From Streptomyces sp. ISL-100 (GTDB lineage Bacteria; Actinomycetota; Actinomycetes; Streptomycetales; Streptomycetaceae): DNA of 64,000 nt. Shown piece by piece: positions 35,390-43,977 of the stretch. The DNA is taken from positions 1 to 64,000 of the forward strand of contig NZ_JAGGOK010000065.1 in the NCBI RefSeq assembly GCF_018614615.1, given 5' to 3'. The translations under genes and the position numbers were made by a program. Numbering within the stretch: position 1 is the stretch's first letter; each line of letters opens with the position of its first letter. Under the pieces are notes generated by a model that saw only the letters and a list, made by a program, of their open reading frames with translations, was not told the origin of the DNA and did no database searches.

Positions 35390-36387
35390 AGCAGCCGGCT
35401 ACCGGTGCTCTCGTGGGACTCGCGCTGGGGGACGCGATGGGCTTCCCGACCGAGTTCAACGACGTACCCTCGATCCTCGCGAAGTGCGGTCCGTGGCGGG
35501 AGATGGAGCTGCCCGCGCCCGCGATCGTCACGGACGACACCCAGATGACGCTCGCGCTGGGGCGCGGGATACGGACGGCGATGGACCGTGGGGTGCTGGG
35601 GCCGCTGAGGCTGGCGCGGCCGGTGCGCGAGGAATTCGTGGACTGGTACCACTCGCCCCAGAACAACCGGGCCCCCGGCAACACCTGTCTCGTCGCCTGC
35701 CGGCTGCTCGACAGCGACCTGCCCTGGCAGCAGGCCAGTCAGCTTGGCTCCAAGGGGTGCGGGGCCAACATGCGGGTCGCGCCGGTCGGGCTCGTACCGG
35801 GGCTCAGCGAGGAACAGCGCGCCGGGGCGGCGCAGTTGCAGTCGGCGCTCACACACGGGCACCCGACGGCGCTGGCGGCGAGCGATCTGACGGCACGTGC
35901 GGTGTATCTGCTGGCGCAGGGGGCGGAGCCGACCGGTCTGGTGGGGCTCCTCCGTTCGTACGCGTACGAGAACCGCACCCAGTACCACGAGCACTGGCTG
36001 GGCGACCTGTGGACGCACGCACACGACGCCTCGCCGGAGGTTTTCATCGCCCGCGGCTGGGACGAGTGCCTGGCCGTACTGGAACGGCTCGCCGAGGCAC
36101 TGCGCTCACCGTCCCCCGAGACCGATCCGTGCCTGGCGACAGGTGACGGCTGGATCGCCGAGGAGGCGCTGGCGACCGCGCTGCTGTGCTTCCTGCTCTT
36201 CCCCGGGGAGCCGGTCACCGCCCTGCGCCGCGCCGCGTGTACCAAGGGCGACTCGGACTCGATCGCGTGCCTGGCGGGAGCGTTCGCGGGAGCGCACCTG
36301 GGAGCGGGCGTGTGGCCGGCCGAGTGGGCGGAACGCATCGAGTACAAAAGTGAGCTGCTGGCCCTGGGTGCGCTCTGGGATGCTTGA
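35386..36387 (+). CDS. ADP-ribosylglycohydrolase (DraG/ARH type)
   Basis: A 333-residue ADP-ribosylglycohydrolase-fold protein. It starts ATGALVGLALGDAMGFPTEF, carries the first metal-binding motif in TDDTQMTLAL (near 50-59) and the second in GDSDSIACLAGA (near 287-298), which together hold the binuclear metal site. Members remove ADP-ribose from protein or nucleic acid, or cleave ADP-ribose derivatives. ATG 35386 overlaps the nrtR stop and has AAGGAG about 9 bases upstream, so it is the last gene of the NAD operon. Its substrate is not evident. Confidence 0.92.
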   Translation: MKQPATGALVGLALGDAMGFPTEFNDVPSILAKCGPWREMELPAPAIVTDDTQMTLALGRGIRTAMDRGVLGPLRLARPVREEFVDWYHSPQNNRAPGNTCLVACRLLDSDLPWQQASQLGSKGCGANMRVAPVGLVPGLSEEQRAGAAQLQSALTHGHPTALAASDLTARAVYLLAQGAEPTGLVGLLRSYAYENRTQYHEHWLGDLWTHAHDASPEVFIARGWDECLAVLERLAEALRSPSPETDPCLATGDGWIAEEALATALLCFLLFPGEPVTALRRAACTKGDSDSIACLAGAFAGAHLGAGVWPAEWAERIEYKSELLALGALWDA

Positions 36388-36457
36388 TCAAAGGCGTGAG
36401 CGTCTGCGCGAGGACGTCGACACCTGCGACCACACCCCGCGCGCACTGACCACCGCC

Positions 36458-37150
36458 TCAGCGGGCTGAAGCGCGGCGTGTGCGGAGCAGGAAGTCCTCC
36501 ACGCGGGGGCGGTCCGGCTCCGGGGGGAGGGGGCTCTTCGGCGCGGCCGCTTCTGCCTCCGCCGCGAGCGCGTTCATCCGGCGGTCGACCTCCCGCCACG
36601 CCACCTCACCGCGCTTGACCGCGAGCAGGTGCTCGCGGTGCTCGCCGACGTCGATGACCAGCTCGCCCGTACGCAGCAGATCGCGGCAGCTGCCGAGCAG
36701 CCGCAGCAGGTGCATGGCGTGCTTCCAGCGGGGGGCGCCGTGCTGCCGTACGTCCGCCTCCAGCTTCTTGCGCCGGCCGGCCGCGTACCGGACGAACGTC
36801 TGATGGACCTGGCGGGAGAGGAACGCCTCACGCAGGGCGAGCAGCTCGCGGCCGGTGGCGTCGACGTGCTCGACCAGCGGGGAGTGCAGGCACTCCAGGA
36901 TGTTGGGGTTGGCGCGCAGGGCCAGCTCGCAGAAACGTTCCAGCTCCCAGGAGAACTGCTCGTCCGCCGGCCCCTCGACATGCGTCGGCGGCTTCTCGAA
37001 GCGCCAGTACAGCGGCGTCGGCGCCACGAAGACGCCACGCCGGTCCGTGTCGCTGCCGTCCGTGGCCAGGCCGAAGGCACGTGAGCCCATCACGCAGGAG
37101 TAGACAGTGTGGTCGCGTACGAGGTCTTCAGGCACGGCGGGCGGGATCAT
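36458..37150 (-). CDS. RlaP/YcgL-like predicted nucleotidyltransferase
   Basis: A 230-residue protein with the pol-beta-type nucleotidyltransferase motif GSRAFGLATDGSDTDRRG (residues about 21-38), then YWRFEKPPTHVEG and a helical C-terminal part (KHAMHLLRLLGSCRDLL). It resembles the YcgL/RlaP group, which has been proposed to act in RNA repair or end modification. ATG 37150 is chosen because the longer frame would overlap the Rieske gene. It is convergent with the ADP-ribosylglycohydrolase gene and 19 bases downstream of the Rieske gene. Confidence 0.82.
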   Translation of the reverse strand: MIPPAVPEDLVRDHTVYSCVMGSRAFGLATDGSDTDRRGVFVAPTPLYWRFEKPPTHVEGPADEQFSWELERFCELALRANPNILECLHSPLVEHVDATGRELLALREAFLSRQVHQTFVRYAAGRRKKLEADVRQHGAPRWKHAMHLLRLLGSCRDLLRTGELVIDVGEHREHLLAVKRGEVAWREVDRRMNALAAEAEAAAPKSPLPPEPDRPRVEDFLLRTRRASAR

Positions 37151-37169
37151 GCCCCGGATTGTGCCGCAG

Positions 37170-37628
37170 TCAGGCCAGCCGGATCGAACCACTTTCCACG
37201 ATGATCTGGCGCCGCGGCAGCGGCTTTTGGGCCGGGCCGCCCTCGACCGAGGCGTCCGCGACGCGGAACTTGCTGCCGTGACAGGCGCAGTTGATGGTGC
37301 CGCCCTCGACGGTGCTGACCGTGCAGCCCTGATGGGTGCAGACCGCGGAGAAGGCTTTGAAGCTGCCTTCCTCCGGCTGCGTGACCACGACCTTCTCGCC
37401 CTTGAAGATTTTTCCGCCGCCCACCGGGATCTCCGTGGTCTTCGCGAGCGCCGTGCCGCCGCCGGGCGATTCCCCGGACGGGACGGGCGGCTCCGACGGC
37501 GCCGGTTCGGTCTCCTCGGCGCTGCCGCCGTTCTCGTCGCCGTACTCGCTGCAACCGGCCGTCAGCGCGGTGCCGGCCGCTGCGGCGGCGGCCGTGAGGA
37601 CCGCCCGGCGGCTCGTGCCCTTGCCCAT
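37170..37628 (-). CDS. Exported Rieske [2Fe-2S] protein
   Basis: A 152-residue protein. The N-terminus has a twin-arginine motif SRRAVL, a hydrophobic Ala-rich stretch and a lipobox-like LTAGC, suggesting a Tat-exported lipoprotein. A Pro/Ser/Glu-rich linker follows, then a Rieske domain with CTHQGC (near 94-99) and CACHGS (near 113-118), complete Cys/His ligand sets. ATG 37628 has GAGGAG six bases upstream; a GTG lies three bases earlier. It lies 10 bases behind a gene for a multi-helix membrane protein, so the two may form an electron-transfer unit. The redox partner is unknown. Confidence 0.9.
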   Translation of the reverse strand: MGKGTSRRAVLTAAAAAAGTALTAGCSEYGDENGGSAEETEPAPSEPPVPSGESPGGGTALAKTTEIPVGGGKIFKGEKVVVTQPEEGSFKAFSAVCTHQGCTVSTVEGGTINCACHGSKFRVADASVEGGPAQKPLPRRQIIVESGSIRLA

Positions 37629-37638
37629 CACGTTCTCC

Positions 37639-38238
37639 TCATGTCGTCACACCGAACGTGCGGAAGAACCAGAGCGCGGAGGTCAGCCAGACCACGGTGA
37701 GCACCGTGAAAACCAGGCCGCCGACGATCGGCAGCAGCCAGCCCGGCAGCCGCTCGGCGCGAAGCAGCAGCATCTTCGCGCTGAACGCCCCGAAGAAGAA
37801 GCACCCGAGGAGCGAATGCCACATCACGCGGCTGCTGTACGTCTGATAGCCGAGCCCGTACAGGCAGTGGACGGCGACGGGCACCGCCAGCAGGAACGCG
37901 GCCCGGCCCGACCAGCGGTGCGCCGCCGCCGTCCAGGAAGCGGCGCGCACGCCCGGCAGCCGCCCGTACATCGCGAGGGCCGAGAGCAGCTGTACGACAG
38001 CGAAGGCGACGGCGGCGGTGGCCAGCCAGGACTTGACCGCGCTCGTGCTGCTGAAGCCGGCCAGGTTGAACGCCGTACCGGCAGGGTCATGGACCTTTCC
38101 GTACGCGCCGAGGCCGACCGCGACCGCGCCTGCGACCAGGGCGGGCACGAGGTAGCGGCCCGGGCCCGGACGGCCGTGACCGCCGCCGTTCGGCTGGGCC
38201 GGGAAGGACGCGGTCGGGGCGGTGGGGTCCACGCTCAT
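37639..38238 (-). CDS. Five-helix membrane protein (DUF6529-like, possible b-type haem protein)
   Basis: A 199-residue protein with five predicted membrane helices. Potential haem-ligand histidines occur at AHRWSGR and VAVHCLYGLG around helix 3 and at VMWHSLLG at the start of helix 4, a layout reminiscent of cytochrome b561 or ferric-reductase-like proteins. I believe it belongs to the uncharacterised DUF6529 group found next to Rieske proteins in actinomycetes. ATG 38238 is about 10 bases after GGAG. It is the middle gene of a three-gene operon. Confidence 0.78.
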   Translation of the reverse strand: MSVDPTAPTASFPAQPNGGGHGRPGPGRYLVPALVAGAVAVGLGAYGKVHDPAGTAFNLAGFSSTSAVKSWLATAAVAFAVVQLLSALAMYGRLPGVRAASWTAAAHRWSGRAAFLLAVPVAVHCLYGLGYQTYSSRVMWHSLLGCFFFGAFSAKMLLLRAERLPGWLLPIVGGLVFTVLTVVWLTSALWFFRTFGVTT

Positions 38239-38259
38239 GACGCACACACTCCCTAAGGC

Positions 38260-38907
38260 CTAAGGGACGACGGGGCGGGCGGTGATTTCGGTGCCGTCGA
38301 CGGTCACGGCACCGGTGTCCGGGTCGATCCGCGGGGCGGCGGCCGGCTCGCCTTCGCGGTTGAGGATGCCGACCTGCCTGCCGTTCTGGAGGAGGATCCA
38401 GCCGCCGTCGATCTCGGCGCCGCGTACCTCGGCCGTCGCGCGGTAGAGCCCCGACGGCTTGACGGCCCGGTCGGCCGTGAAGGTCCACTTCCGCTCGCGG
38501 ATGTCGACCGCGCCTTCGATCTTTCCACCGCGCAGGGTGCCGTCGAGCTTGGAGCCGCCCTTGCCGGACAAGCGCATCGTGCCGTCCTCCTCGACATCAC
38601 CGCGCAGCCAGGACTCCTGGTCGCGGCCGTCGCAGAAGTACGCGACCGCCTTGCCGCCGCGTACGGACACCGAGACGGCGGCGGTGTCGTCGTCCGTACG
38701 GCCCGCGTAGTCAGCATCGGGAAGAGGAACGGCGCTCTTGGACACCGAGGGCCGCGGAGCAGGTGAGGCCGGGGCCGAGGCCGACGCTGATTCCCCTGGC
38801 GCGCCGTACGACGCACCCTTGGTGCCCGTCGAGAAGTTGAGCGACAGCATGAAGAGCGCGAGGAGCAGCCCCGCGAGGAGTGTGCAGAGAGGACCGGAAC
38901 GCTTCAT
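38260..38907 (-). CDS. Membrane-anchored exported protein of Rieske operon
   Basis: A 215-residue protein starting MKRSGPLCTLLAGLLLALFMLS, an uncleaved anchor or signal peptide, followed by a Ser/Ala/Pro-rich linker and an extracytoplasmic domain (YAGRTDDDTAAVSVSVRGGK, AYFCDGRDQESWLRG) that looks beta-rich. I do not know the family. ATG 38907 has GGGAGG six bases upstream, and the longer frame to 39027 runs into the aroH promoter region. It heads the operon with the membrane protein and Rieske protein. Confidence 0.8.
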   Translation of the reverse strand: MKRSGPLCTLLAGLLLALFMLSLNFSTGTKGASYGAPGESASASAPASPAPRPSVSKSAVPLPDADYAGRTDDDTAAVSVSVRGGKAVAYFCDGRDQESWLRGDVEEDGTMRLSGKGGSKLDGTLRGGKIEGAVDIRERKWTFTADRAVKPSGLYRATAEVRGAEIDGGWILLQNGRQVGILNREGEPAAAPRIDPDTGAVTVDGTEITARPVVP

Positions 38908-39078
38908 GACGAGCCTCCCCCGAGGCGCCGGACGGTGCGGCCTCCATGCAAGCGGACCGCACCCCCGGCGTCCATAGCCCGAAAAGGCCCGGGCAAGCCC
39001 ACCAAGGCGGGCGGGTCTGCCTCCCAACTAGGCTGAATCCTGCAGGGCCAATCCGCGGTGTGGAGCGAGGAGTACGAC

Positions 39079-39441
39079 GTGGCAGTACGAGCAGTGCGTG
39101 GGGCCGTTCAGCTGGAGCGGGACGAGGCCGAGCACATGAACGAGCAGGTCAGCGAGCTGCTCTCGGCCATTTTGGAGCGCAACGGACTCACCCCCGACGA
39201 TCTCATCAGCATCTGGTTCACCGCCACCCCCGATCTCCACAGCGACTTCCCGGCCGCCGCCGCGCGCAAGCTCGGCATAGTCGACGTACCGCTGATCTGT
39301 GCCCAGGAACTGGATATAGCGGGCGCCATGCCCCGAGTGGTACGGATCCTCGCGCACGTCGAGTCGGACCTGCCCAAGTCCTCGGTCTCGCACATCTACC
39401 TCGGCGCCGCAGCCGCCCTCCGCAAGGACATCGCCCAGTGA
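39079..39441 (+). CDS. aroH: Chorismate mutase AroH class
   Basis: A 120-residue monofunctional chorismate mutase of the trimeric AroH type, converting chorismate to prephenate. It begins MAVRAVRGAVQLERDEAEHM and continues IWFTATPDLHSDFPAAAARKLG, PLICAQELDIAGAMPRVVR and SHIYLGAAAALRKD; the active-site Arg residues are in VRAVRGAVQ and PRVVRI. GTG 39079 has GAGGAG about seven bases upstream. It overlaps the prephenate dehydrogenase gene by four bases (GTGA), so the two steps to tyrosine are coupled. Confidence 0.95.
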   Translation: MAVRAVRGAVQLERDEAEHMNEQVSELLSAILERNGLTPDDLISIWFTATPDLHSDFPAAAARKLGIVDVPLICAQELDIAGAMPRVVRILAHVESDLPKSSVSHIYLGAAAALRKDIAQ

Positions 39442-40523
39442 GAACCGCCCTCGTCATCGGAACCGGCCTCATCGGCACCTCCGCCGCCCTCGCCCTCGCC
39501 GGGCGCGGCATCACCGTCCACCTCACCGACCACGACCCGGCGCAGGCCCACACCGCCGCCGCGCTCGGCGCGGGCACCGACGAGGCGCCCGAAGGCCCCG
39601 TCGACCTGGCCATCGTCGCCGTACCGCCCGCGCACGTGGCCAGGGCGCTGGCCGACGCCATGCGGCGCGGGATCGCCCGCGCGTACATCGACGTCGCCAG
39701 CGTCAAGGGTGGACCGCGCAGGGAACTGGAGGCCCTGGGCTGCGACCTCACGTCGTACATCGGTACGCACCCGATGTCCGGCAAGGAACGTTCGGGCCCG
39801 CTCGCCGCGACCGCTGACCTCTTCGAGGGCCGCCCCTGGGTCCTCACCCCCACCCGGGACACCGACACCGAGGTGCTGAACCTCGCGCTGGAGCTGGTCG
39901 CCCTGTGCCGGGCCGTCCCGGTGGTGATGGACGCGGACGCCCACGACCGCGCGGTCGCGCTCGTCTCGCACACCCCGCAGCTCGTCTCCTCGATGGTCGC
40001 GGCGCGGCTGGCGGACGCGGACGAGACGGCGGTACGGCTGTGCGGTCAGGGCATCCGGGACGTCACCCGCATCGCCGCCTCGGATCCTCGGATGTGGGTC
40101 GAGATTCTCTCCGCCAACCCCGGCCCCGTCGCGGATGTGCTCACTGGCGTCGCCGCCGACCTGGAGGAGACCGTGCAGGCGCTGCGCGCCCTCCAGTCCG
40201 CCGACGACGACAAGCGCGCGGGCGGCGCCGAGGGCATCGAGGACGTGCTGCGGCGCGGCAACGCGGGCCGCGAGCGCGTACCGGGCAAGCACGGGGCCGC
40301 CCCCACGGCGTACGAGATCGTCGCTGTCCTCATCAGCGACCGTCCCGGCGAGCTGGCCAGGATCTTCGCGGACGCGGGGCGTGCGGGCGTCAACATCGAG
40401 GACGTACGCATCGAGCACGCGACGGGGCAGGAGGCGGGCCTCGTCCAGCTGATGGTGGAGCCGGCGGCCGCACCGGGGCTGAGCACGTCGCTGCGGGAGC
40501 GGGGCTGGTCGATCCGCCCGTAG
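39438..40523 (+). CDS. tyrA: Prephenate dehydrogenase
   Basis: A 361-residue prephenate dehydrogenase, making 4-hydroxyphenylpyruvate for tyrosine. The N-terminal Rossmann fold is ALVIGTGLIGTSAALAL, the substrate region includes GTHPMSGKERSGP and VSHTPQLVSSM, and residues about 285-361 form an ACT domain (YEIVAVLISDRPGELARIF) likely sensing an aromatic amino acid. GTG 39438 overlaps the aroH stop. The gene is followed by cmk after 144 bases. Confidence 0.95.
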   Translation: MRTALVIGTGLIGTSAALALAGRGITVHLTDHDPAQAHTAAALGAGTDEAPEGPVDLAIVAVPPAHVARALADAMRRGIARAYIDVASVKGGPRRELEALGCDLTSYIGTHPMSGKERSGPLAATADLFEGRPWVLTPTRDTDTEVLNLALELVALCRAVPVVMDADAHDRAVALVSHTPQLVSSMVAARLADADETAVRLCGQGIRDVTRIAASDPRMWVEILSANPGPVADVLTGVAADLEETVQALRALQSADDDKRAGGAEGIEDVLRRGNAGRERVPGKHGAAPTAYEIVAVLISDRPGELARIFADAGRAGVNIEDVRIEHATGQEAGLVQLMVEPAAAPGLSTSLRERGWSIRP

Positions 40524-40667
40524 CAGCGCGCGCCGTCCATGGCGATGTCCGCTTTGCGGTGGCTTCGCAGGGGCGTCGAGGGCGGTGCCGGGGACTCGGT
40601 AACCTTGTGTGGGGCCCGTCGGGTCTCCGCATGCCCAAGCCCGTGTACCAGGAAGGTGTCCTACACC

Positions 40668-41363
40668 GTGGAAACCGCCGCCCGGACCGCCCCGGCAGCA
40701 GTGATTGTCGCCATCGACGGCCCCTCCGGCACGGGCAAGTCCAGCACCTCCAAGGCCGTCGCCGCCAAGCTCGGGCTGAGCTACCTGGACACCGGTGCCC
40801 AGTACCGGGCGATCACCTGGTGGATGCTGAACAACGGCATCGACGTCACGGACCCCGTCGCCATCGCGGACGCCGCGATCAAGCCCGTGATCGTCTCCGG
40901 CACCGACCCGGCCGCTCCCACGATCACGGTGGACGGAGTCGACGCCTCCGGGCCGATCCGCACCCAGGAGGTCACCTCCAAGGTGAGCGCCGTGAGCGCC
41001 GTCCCCGAGGTGCGCACCCTCATCACCGAGCTGCAGCGCTCCATCGCGAAGGGTGCCGAGCTCGGCATCGTCGTCGAGGGCCGTGACATCGGTACGACCG
41101 TGCTGCCGGACGCGGACCTCAAGATCTTCCTGACCGCCTCGCCCGAGGCGCGCGCCGCCCGCCGCAGCGGCGAGCTGAAGGGCGCGGACGTGTCCGCGAC
41201 CCGCGAGGCCCTGCTGAAGCGGGACGCGGCCGACTCCAGCCGCAAGACCTCGCCGCTCGCCAAGGCGGACGACGCCGTCGAGGTCGACACCAGCGACCTC
41301 ACGCTGCAGCAGGTCATCGAGTGTGTCGTTACCCTGGTCGAGGGGAAGCGGGCCGCGAAGTGA
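40668..41363 (+). CDS. cmk: (d)CMP kinase
   Basis: A 231-residue cytidylate kinase phosphorylating CMP and dCMP. The P-loop is AIDGPSGTGKSSTSKAVA, and YLDTGAQYRAITW, EGRDIGTTVLPDADLKIFLTA and the C-terminal Arg-rich LID region are all typical. GTG 40668 is chosen since GGAAGG lies about 11 bases upstream; the frame stays open to 40539. It overlaps the acyltransferase gene by four bases (GTGA). The cmk-plsC-der order is typical of actinobacteria. Confidence 0.95.
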   Translation: METAARTAPAAVIVAIDGPSGTGKSSTSKAVAAKLGLSYLDTGAQYRAITWWMLNNGIDVTDPVAIADAAIKPVIVSGTDPAAPTITVDGVDASGPIRTQEVTSKVSAVSAVPEVRTLITELQRSIAKGAELGIVVEGRDIGTTVLPDADLKIFLTASPEARAARRSGELKGADVSATREALLKRDAADSSRKTSPLAKADDAVEVDTSDLTLQQVIECVVTLVEGKRAAK

Positions 41364-42004
41364 CCGCACCCACACTGCGTGGTGCGGCGGTCGGACGCGG
41401 CATCGGCATCGGCCTGATGTACGGGCTGTGGAAGCCCCGCGTCCTGGGTGCCTGGCGAGTGCCCATGAGCGGTCCGGTCATCCTGGCCGTGAACCACTCG
41501 CACATGATCGACGGCCCCATGCTGATGGGCACCGCGCCCCGGCCGGTGCACTTCCTGATCAAGAAAGAGGCGTTCGTCGGCCCCCTCGACCCGTTCCTGC
41601 GCGGAATCGGGCAGCTGAAGGTGGACCGTACGACCGCCGACCGTACGGCGATCTCGAACGCGCTGGGGGTGCTCGACGACGGCGGGGTGCTCGGGATCTT
41701 CCCGGAGGGCACCAGGGGCGAGGGCGACTTCGCCTCGCTGCGCGCCGGGCTTTCCTACTTCGCCGTACGCAGCGGGGCGCCGATCGTCCCGGTCGCGGTG
41801 CTCGGCAGTACGGAGCGACGTGGCCGGCTGATACGGGGGCTGCCGCCGCTGCGCAGCCGCGTGGACGTCGTCTTCGGTGACCCGTTCGAGGCCGGCGACG
41901 GCAGCGGACGGCGCACCCGCAAGGCGCTGGACGAGGCCACCGTACGTATCCAGGAGCGGCTGACCGCCCACCTGGAAAGTGCCAGGCGCTTCACCGGGCG
42001 CTAG
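41360..42004 (+). CDS. 1-acyl-sn-glycerol-3-phosphate acyltransferase family protein
   Basis: A 214-residue PlsC-type acyltransferase. The catalytic HX4D motif is in VNHSHMIDGPML (near residue 46), the phosphate-binding motif is FPEGTRGEG (near 112-120), and a C-terminal PVAVLGST segment closes the fold. It should acylate lysophosphatidate or a related lipid at the membrane. GTG 41360 overlaps the cmk stop. Confidence 0.92.
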   Translation: MTAPTLRGAAVGRGIGIGLMYGLWKPRVLGAWRVPMSGPVILAVNHSHMIDGPMLMGTAPRPVHFLIKKEAFVGPLDPFLRGIGQLKVDRTTADRTAISNALGVLDDGGVLGIFPEGTRGEGDFASLRAGLSYFAVRSGAPIVPVAVLGSTERRGRLIRGLPPLRSRVDVVFGDPFEAGDGSGRRTRKALDEATVRIQERLTAHLESARRFTGR

Positions 42005-42073
42005 GCGAGACTTGAGTAGTGGACCGCGCGAATCGGGTGGTCCATCGATGATGATGAACGAGGAACGGACTTC

Positions 42074-43534
42074 ATGAACGACCAGAATCACTCCGGCGAC
42101 GAGCACGGAGCACTTGGCGACGCCGAGTACGCGGAGTTCATGGAGCTCGCCGCGCAGGAGGGCTTCGACCCCGAAGATGTCGAAGGCGCGATTGGCGAAG
42201 CCGGTCACGGCCCACTGCCCGTCCTCGCCGTCGTCGGCCGCCCTAATGTCGGCAAGTCGACCCTGGTGAACCGCATCATCGGCCGCCGTGAGGCCGTCGT
42301 CGAGGACAAGCCCGGCGTCACCCGTGACCGCGTCACCTACGAGGCCGAGTGGGCCGGCCGCCGCTTCAAGATCGTCGACACCGGCGGCTGGGAGCAGGAC
42401 GTCCTCGGCATCGACGCGTCCGTCGCCGCCCAGGCCGAGTACGCGATCGAGGCCGCCGACGCGGTCGTCTTCGTCGTCGACTCCACGGTCGGCGCCACCG
42501 ACACCGACGAGGCCGTCGTCAGGCTGCTGCGCAAGGCCGGCAAGCCCGTGGTGCTCTGCGCCAACAAGGTCGACGGCCTGAGCGGCGAGGCTGACGCCAC
42601 CGCGCTGTGGTCGCTCGGCCTCGGCCAGCCGCACCCGGTCTCCTCGCTGCACGGCCGCGGCACCGGCGACATGCTGGACGCCATCCTGGAGGCCCTGCCG
42701 GAGGCCCCGGCACAGTCCTTCGGTCTGGCCACCGGCGGCCCGCGCCGTATCGCGCTCATCGGCCGCCCGAACGTCGGCAAGTCGTCCCTGCTCAACCGGG
42801 TGGCGAACGAGGACCGTGTCGTCGTCAACGAGATCGCGGGCACCACGCGCGACCCGGTCGACGAGCTGATCGAGCTCGGCGGCATCACATGGAAGTTCAT
42901 CGACACGGCCGGTATCCGCCGCCGCGTCCACCTCCAGGAGGGCGCGGACTACTACGCCTCGCTGCGTACCGCCGCCGCCGTCGAGAAGGCCGAGGTCGCG
43001 GTCGTACTGATCGACGCCAGCGAGTCCATCAGCGTGCAGGACCAGCGGATCATCACGATGGCCGTCGAAGCGGGCCGCGCGCTGGTCATCGCGTACAACA
43101 AGTGGGACACCCTCGACGAGGAGCGCCGCTACTACCTGGAGCGCGAGATCGAGACCGAGCTGGCCCAGGTCGCGTGGGCGCCCCGGGTGAACGTGTCGGC
43201 GCAGACCGGCCGTCACATGGAGAAGCTGGTCCCGGCGATCGAGACGGCGCTGGCCGGCTGGGAGACGCGCATCCCGACCGGCAGGCTCAACGCCTTCCTC
43301 GGCGAGATTGTCGCCTCCCACCCGCACCCGGTCCGCGGCGGCAAGCAGCCCCGCATCCTCTTCGGGACGCAGGCGGGCGCCAAGCCGCCGCGGTTCGTGC
43401 TCTTCGCCTCGGGCTTCCTGGAGGCCGGCTACCGGCGGTTCATCGAGCGTCGCCTCCGCGAGGAGTTCGGCTTCGAGGGCACGCCGATCCACATCTCGGT
43501 GCGGGTGCGCGAGAAGCGCGGCCGCAAGAAGTAA
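42074..43534 (+). CDS. der: Ribosome biogenesis GTPase Der (EngA)
   Basis: A 486-residue double GTPase. An acidic N-terminal extension of about 48 residues precedes G-domain 1 ([23 protein letters not shown]) and G-domain 2 ([24 protein letters not shown]), with a KH-like C-terminal domain ending in [14 protein letters not shown]. Der acts in 50S subunit maturation. ATG 42074 follows GAGGAAC at about 8 bases. A long stem-loop follows the gene. Confidence 0.96.
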   Translation: MNDQNHSGDEHGALGDAEYAEFMELAAQEGFDPEDVEGAIGEAGHGPLPVLAVVGRPNVGKSTLVNRIIGRREAVVEDKPGVTRDRVTYEAEWAGRRFKIVDTGGWEQDVLGIDASVAAQAEYAIEAADAVVFVVDSTVGATDTDEAVVRLLRKAGKPVVLCANKVDGLSGEADATALWSLGLGQPHPVSSLHGRGTGDMLDAILEALPEAPAQSFGLATGGPRRIALIGRPNVGKSSLLNRVANEDRVVVNEIAGTTRDPVDELIELGGITWKFIDTAGIRRRVHLQEGADYYASLRTAAAVEKAEVAVVLIDASESISVQDQRIITMAVEAGRALVIAYNKWDTLDEERRYYLEREIETELAQVAWAPRVNVSAQTGRHMEKLVPAIETALAGWETRIPTGRLNAFLGEIVASHPHPVRGGKQPRILFGTQAGAKPPRFVLFASGFLEAGYRRFIERRLREEFGFEGTPIHISVRVREKRGRKK

Positions 43535-43557
43535 CGCCGGACGGCCTGTCAGCGGGC

Positions 43558-43941
43558 CTAGAACCCCCGACGGGGAGCGGGCGGCAGCGCGGCCGGGAAG
43601 TGATTCCCGGTGTGCTGCCGCCCGTTGCTTTGGGGGGTGCTGTCGCTGTCGCTGCTCGTGACGCGCCAGAAGCCGGTGTGCGCGCCGTGCGTTCCGTGGC
43701 CGGTGTGACTCGTGTGGCCGGGACCGTCGCTGTGGCGCGTCTCCTGGGCGAAACCCGTGAACCCCAGGTCTTCCTCGCCGGTGCGGTCGCCGGGCAGTGC
43801 CCGGAAGGACCTGCGGTACTCCGAGTAGAGCGCGTCGTAGATCGGCGTGTGCGAGGGCTCGGCCCGGGATTCCCGCGACGGGCGCATCGCGGGGATCTGG
43901 GTCTGGTACGGCTGATGGCGTGAGGGGTCGTATGAGTGCAC
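43558..43941 (-). CDS. Hypothetical protein, His/Ser-rich tail
   Basis: A protein of about 127 residues starting MHSYDPSRHQPYQTQIPAM, with PSHTPIYDALYSEYRRSFRALPGD as the most ordered part and a His/Gly/Thr-rich tail. I do not recognise a function. The frame is open to 44247, but that part overlaps the neighbouring gene; GTG 43941 is preferred, and ATG 44022 is a second choice that would put the 26-base palindrome inside the gene. No good ribosome binding site supports either. Confidence 0.6.
   Translation of the reverse strand: MHSYDPSRHQPYQTQIPAMRPSRESRAEPSHTPIYDALYSEYRRSFRALPGDRTGEEDLGFTGFAQETRHSDGPGHTSHTGHGTHGAHTGFWRVTSSDSDSTPQSNGRQHTGNHFPAALPPAPRRGF
43575..43629. terminator. Stem-loop after der
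   Basis: AGCGGGCGGCAGC and GCTGCCGCCCGTTGCT form a strong stem, with a second internal hairpin CCGGGAA/TTCCCGG in its loop. It overlaps the 3' end of the convergent hypothetical gene's frame, so it probably serves as the terminator of der. Confidence 0.65.
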
Positions 43942-43977
43942 GTATGTGCCAACGACCCCAGCGCCCGACGGATGCGG

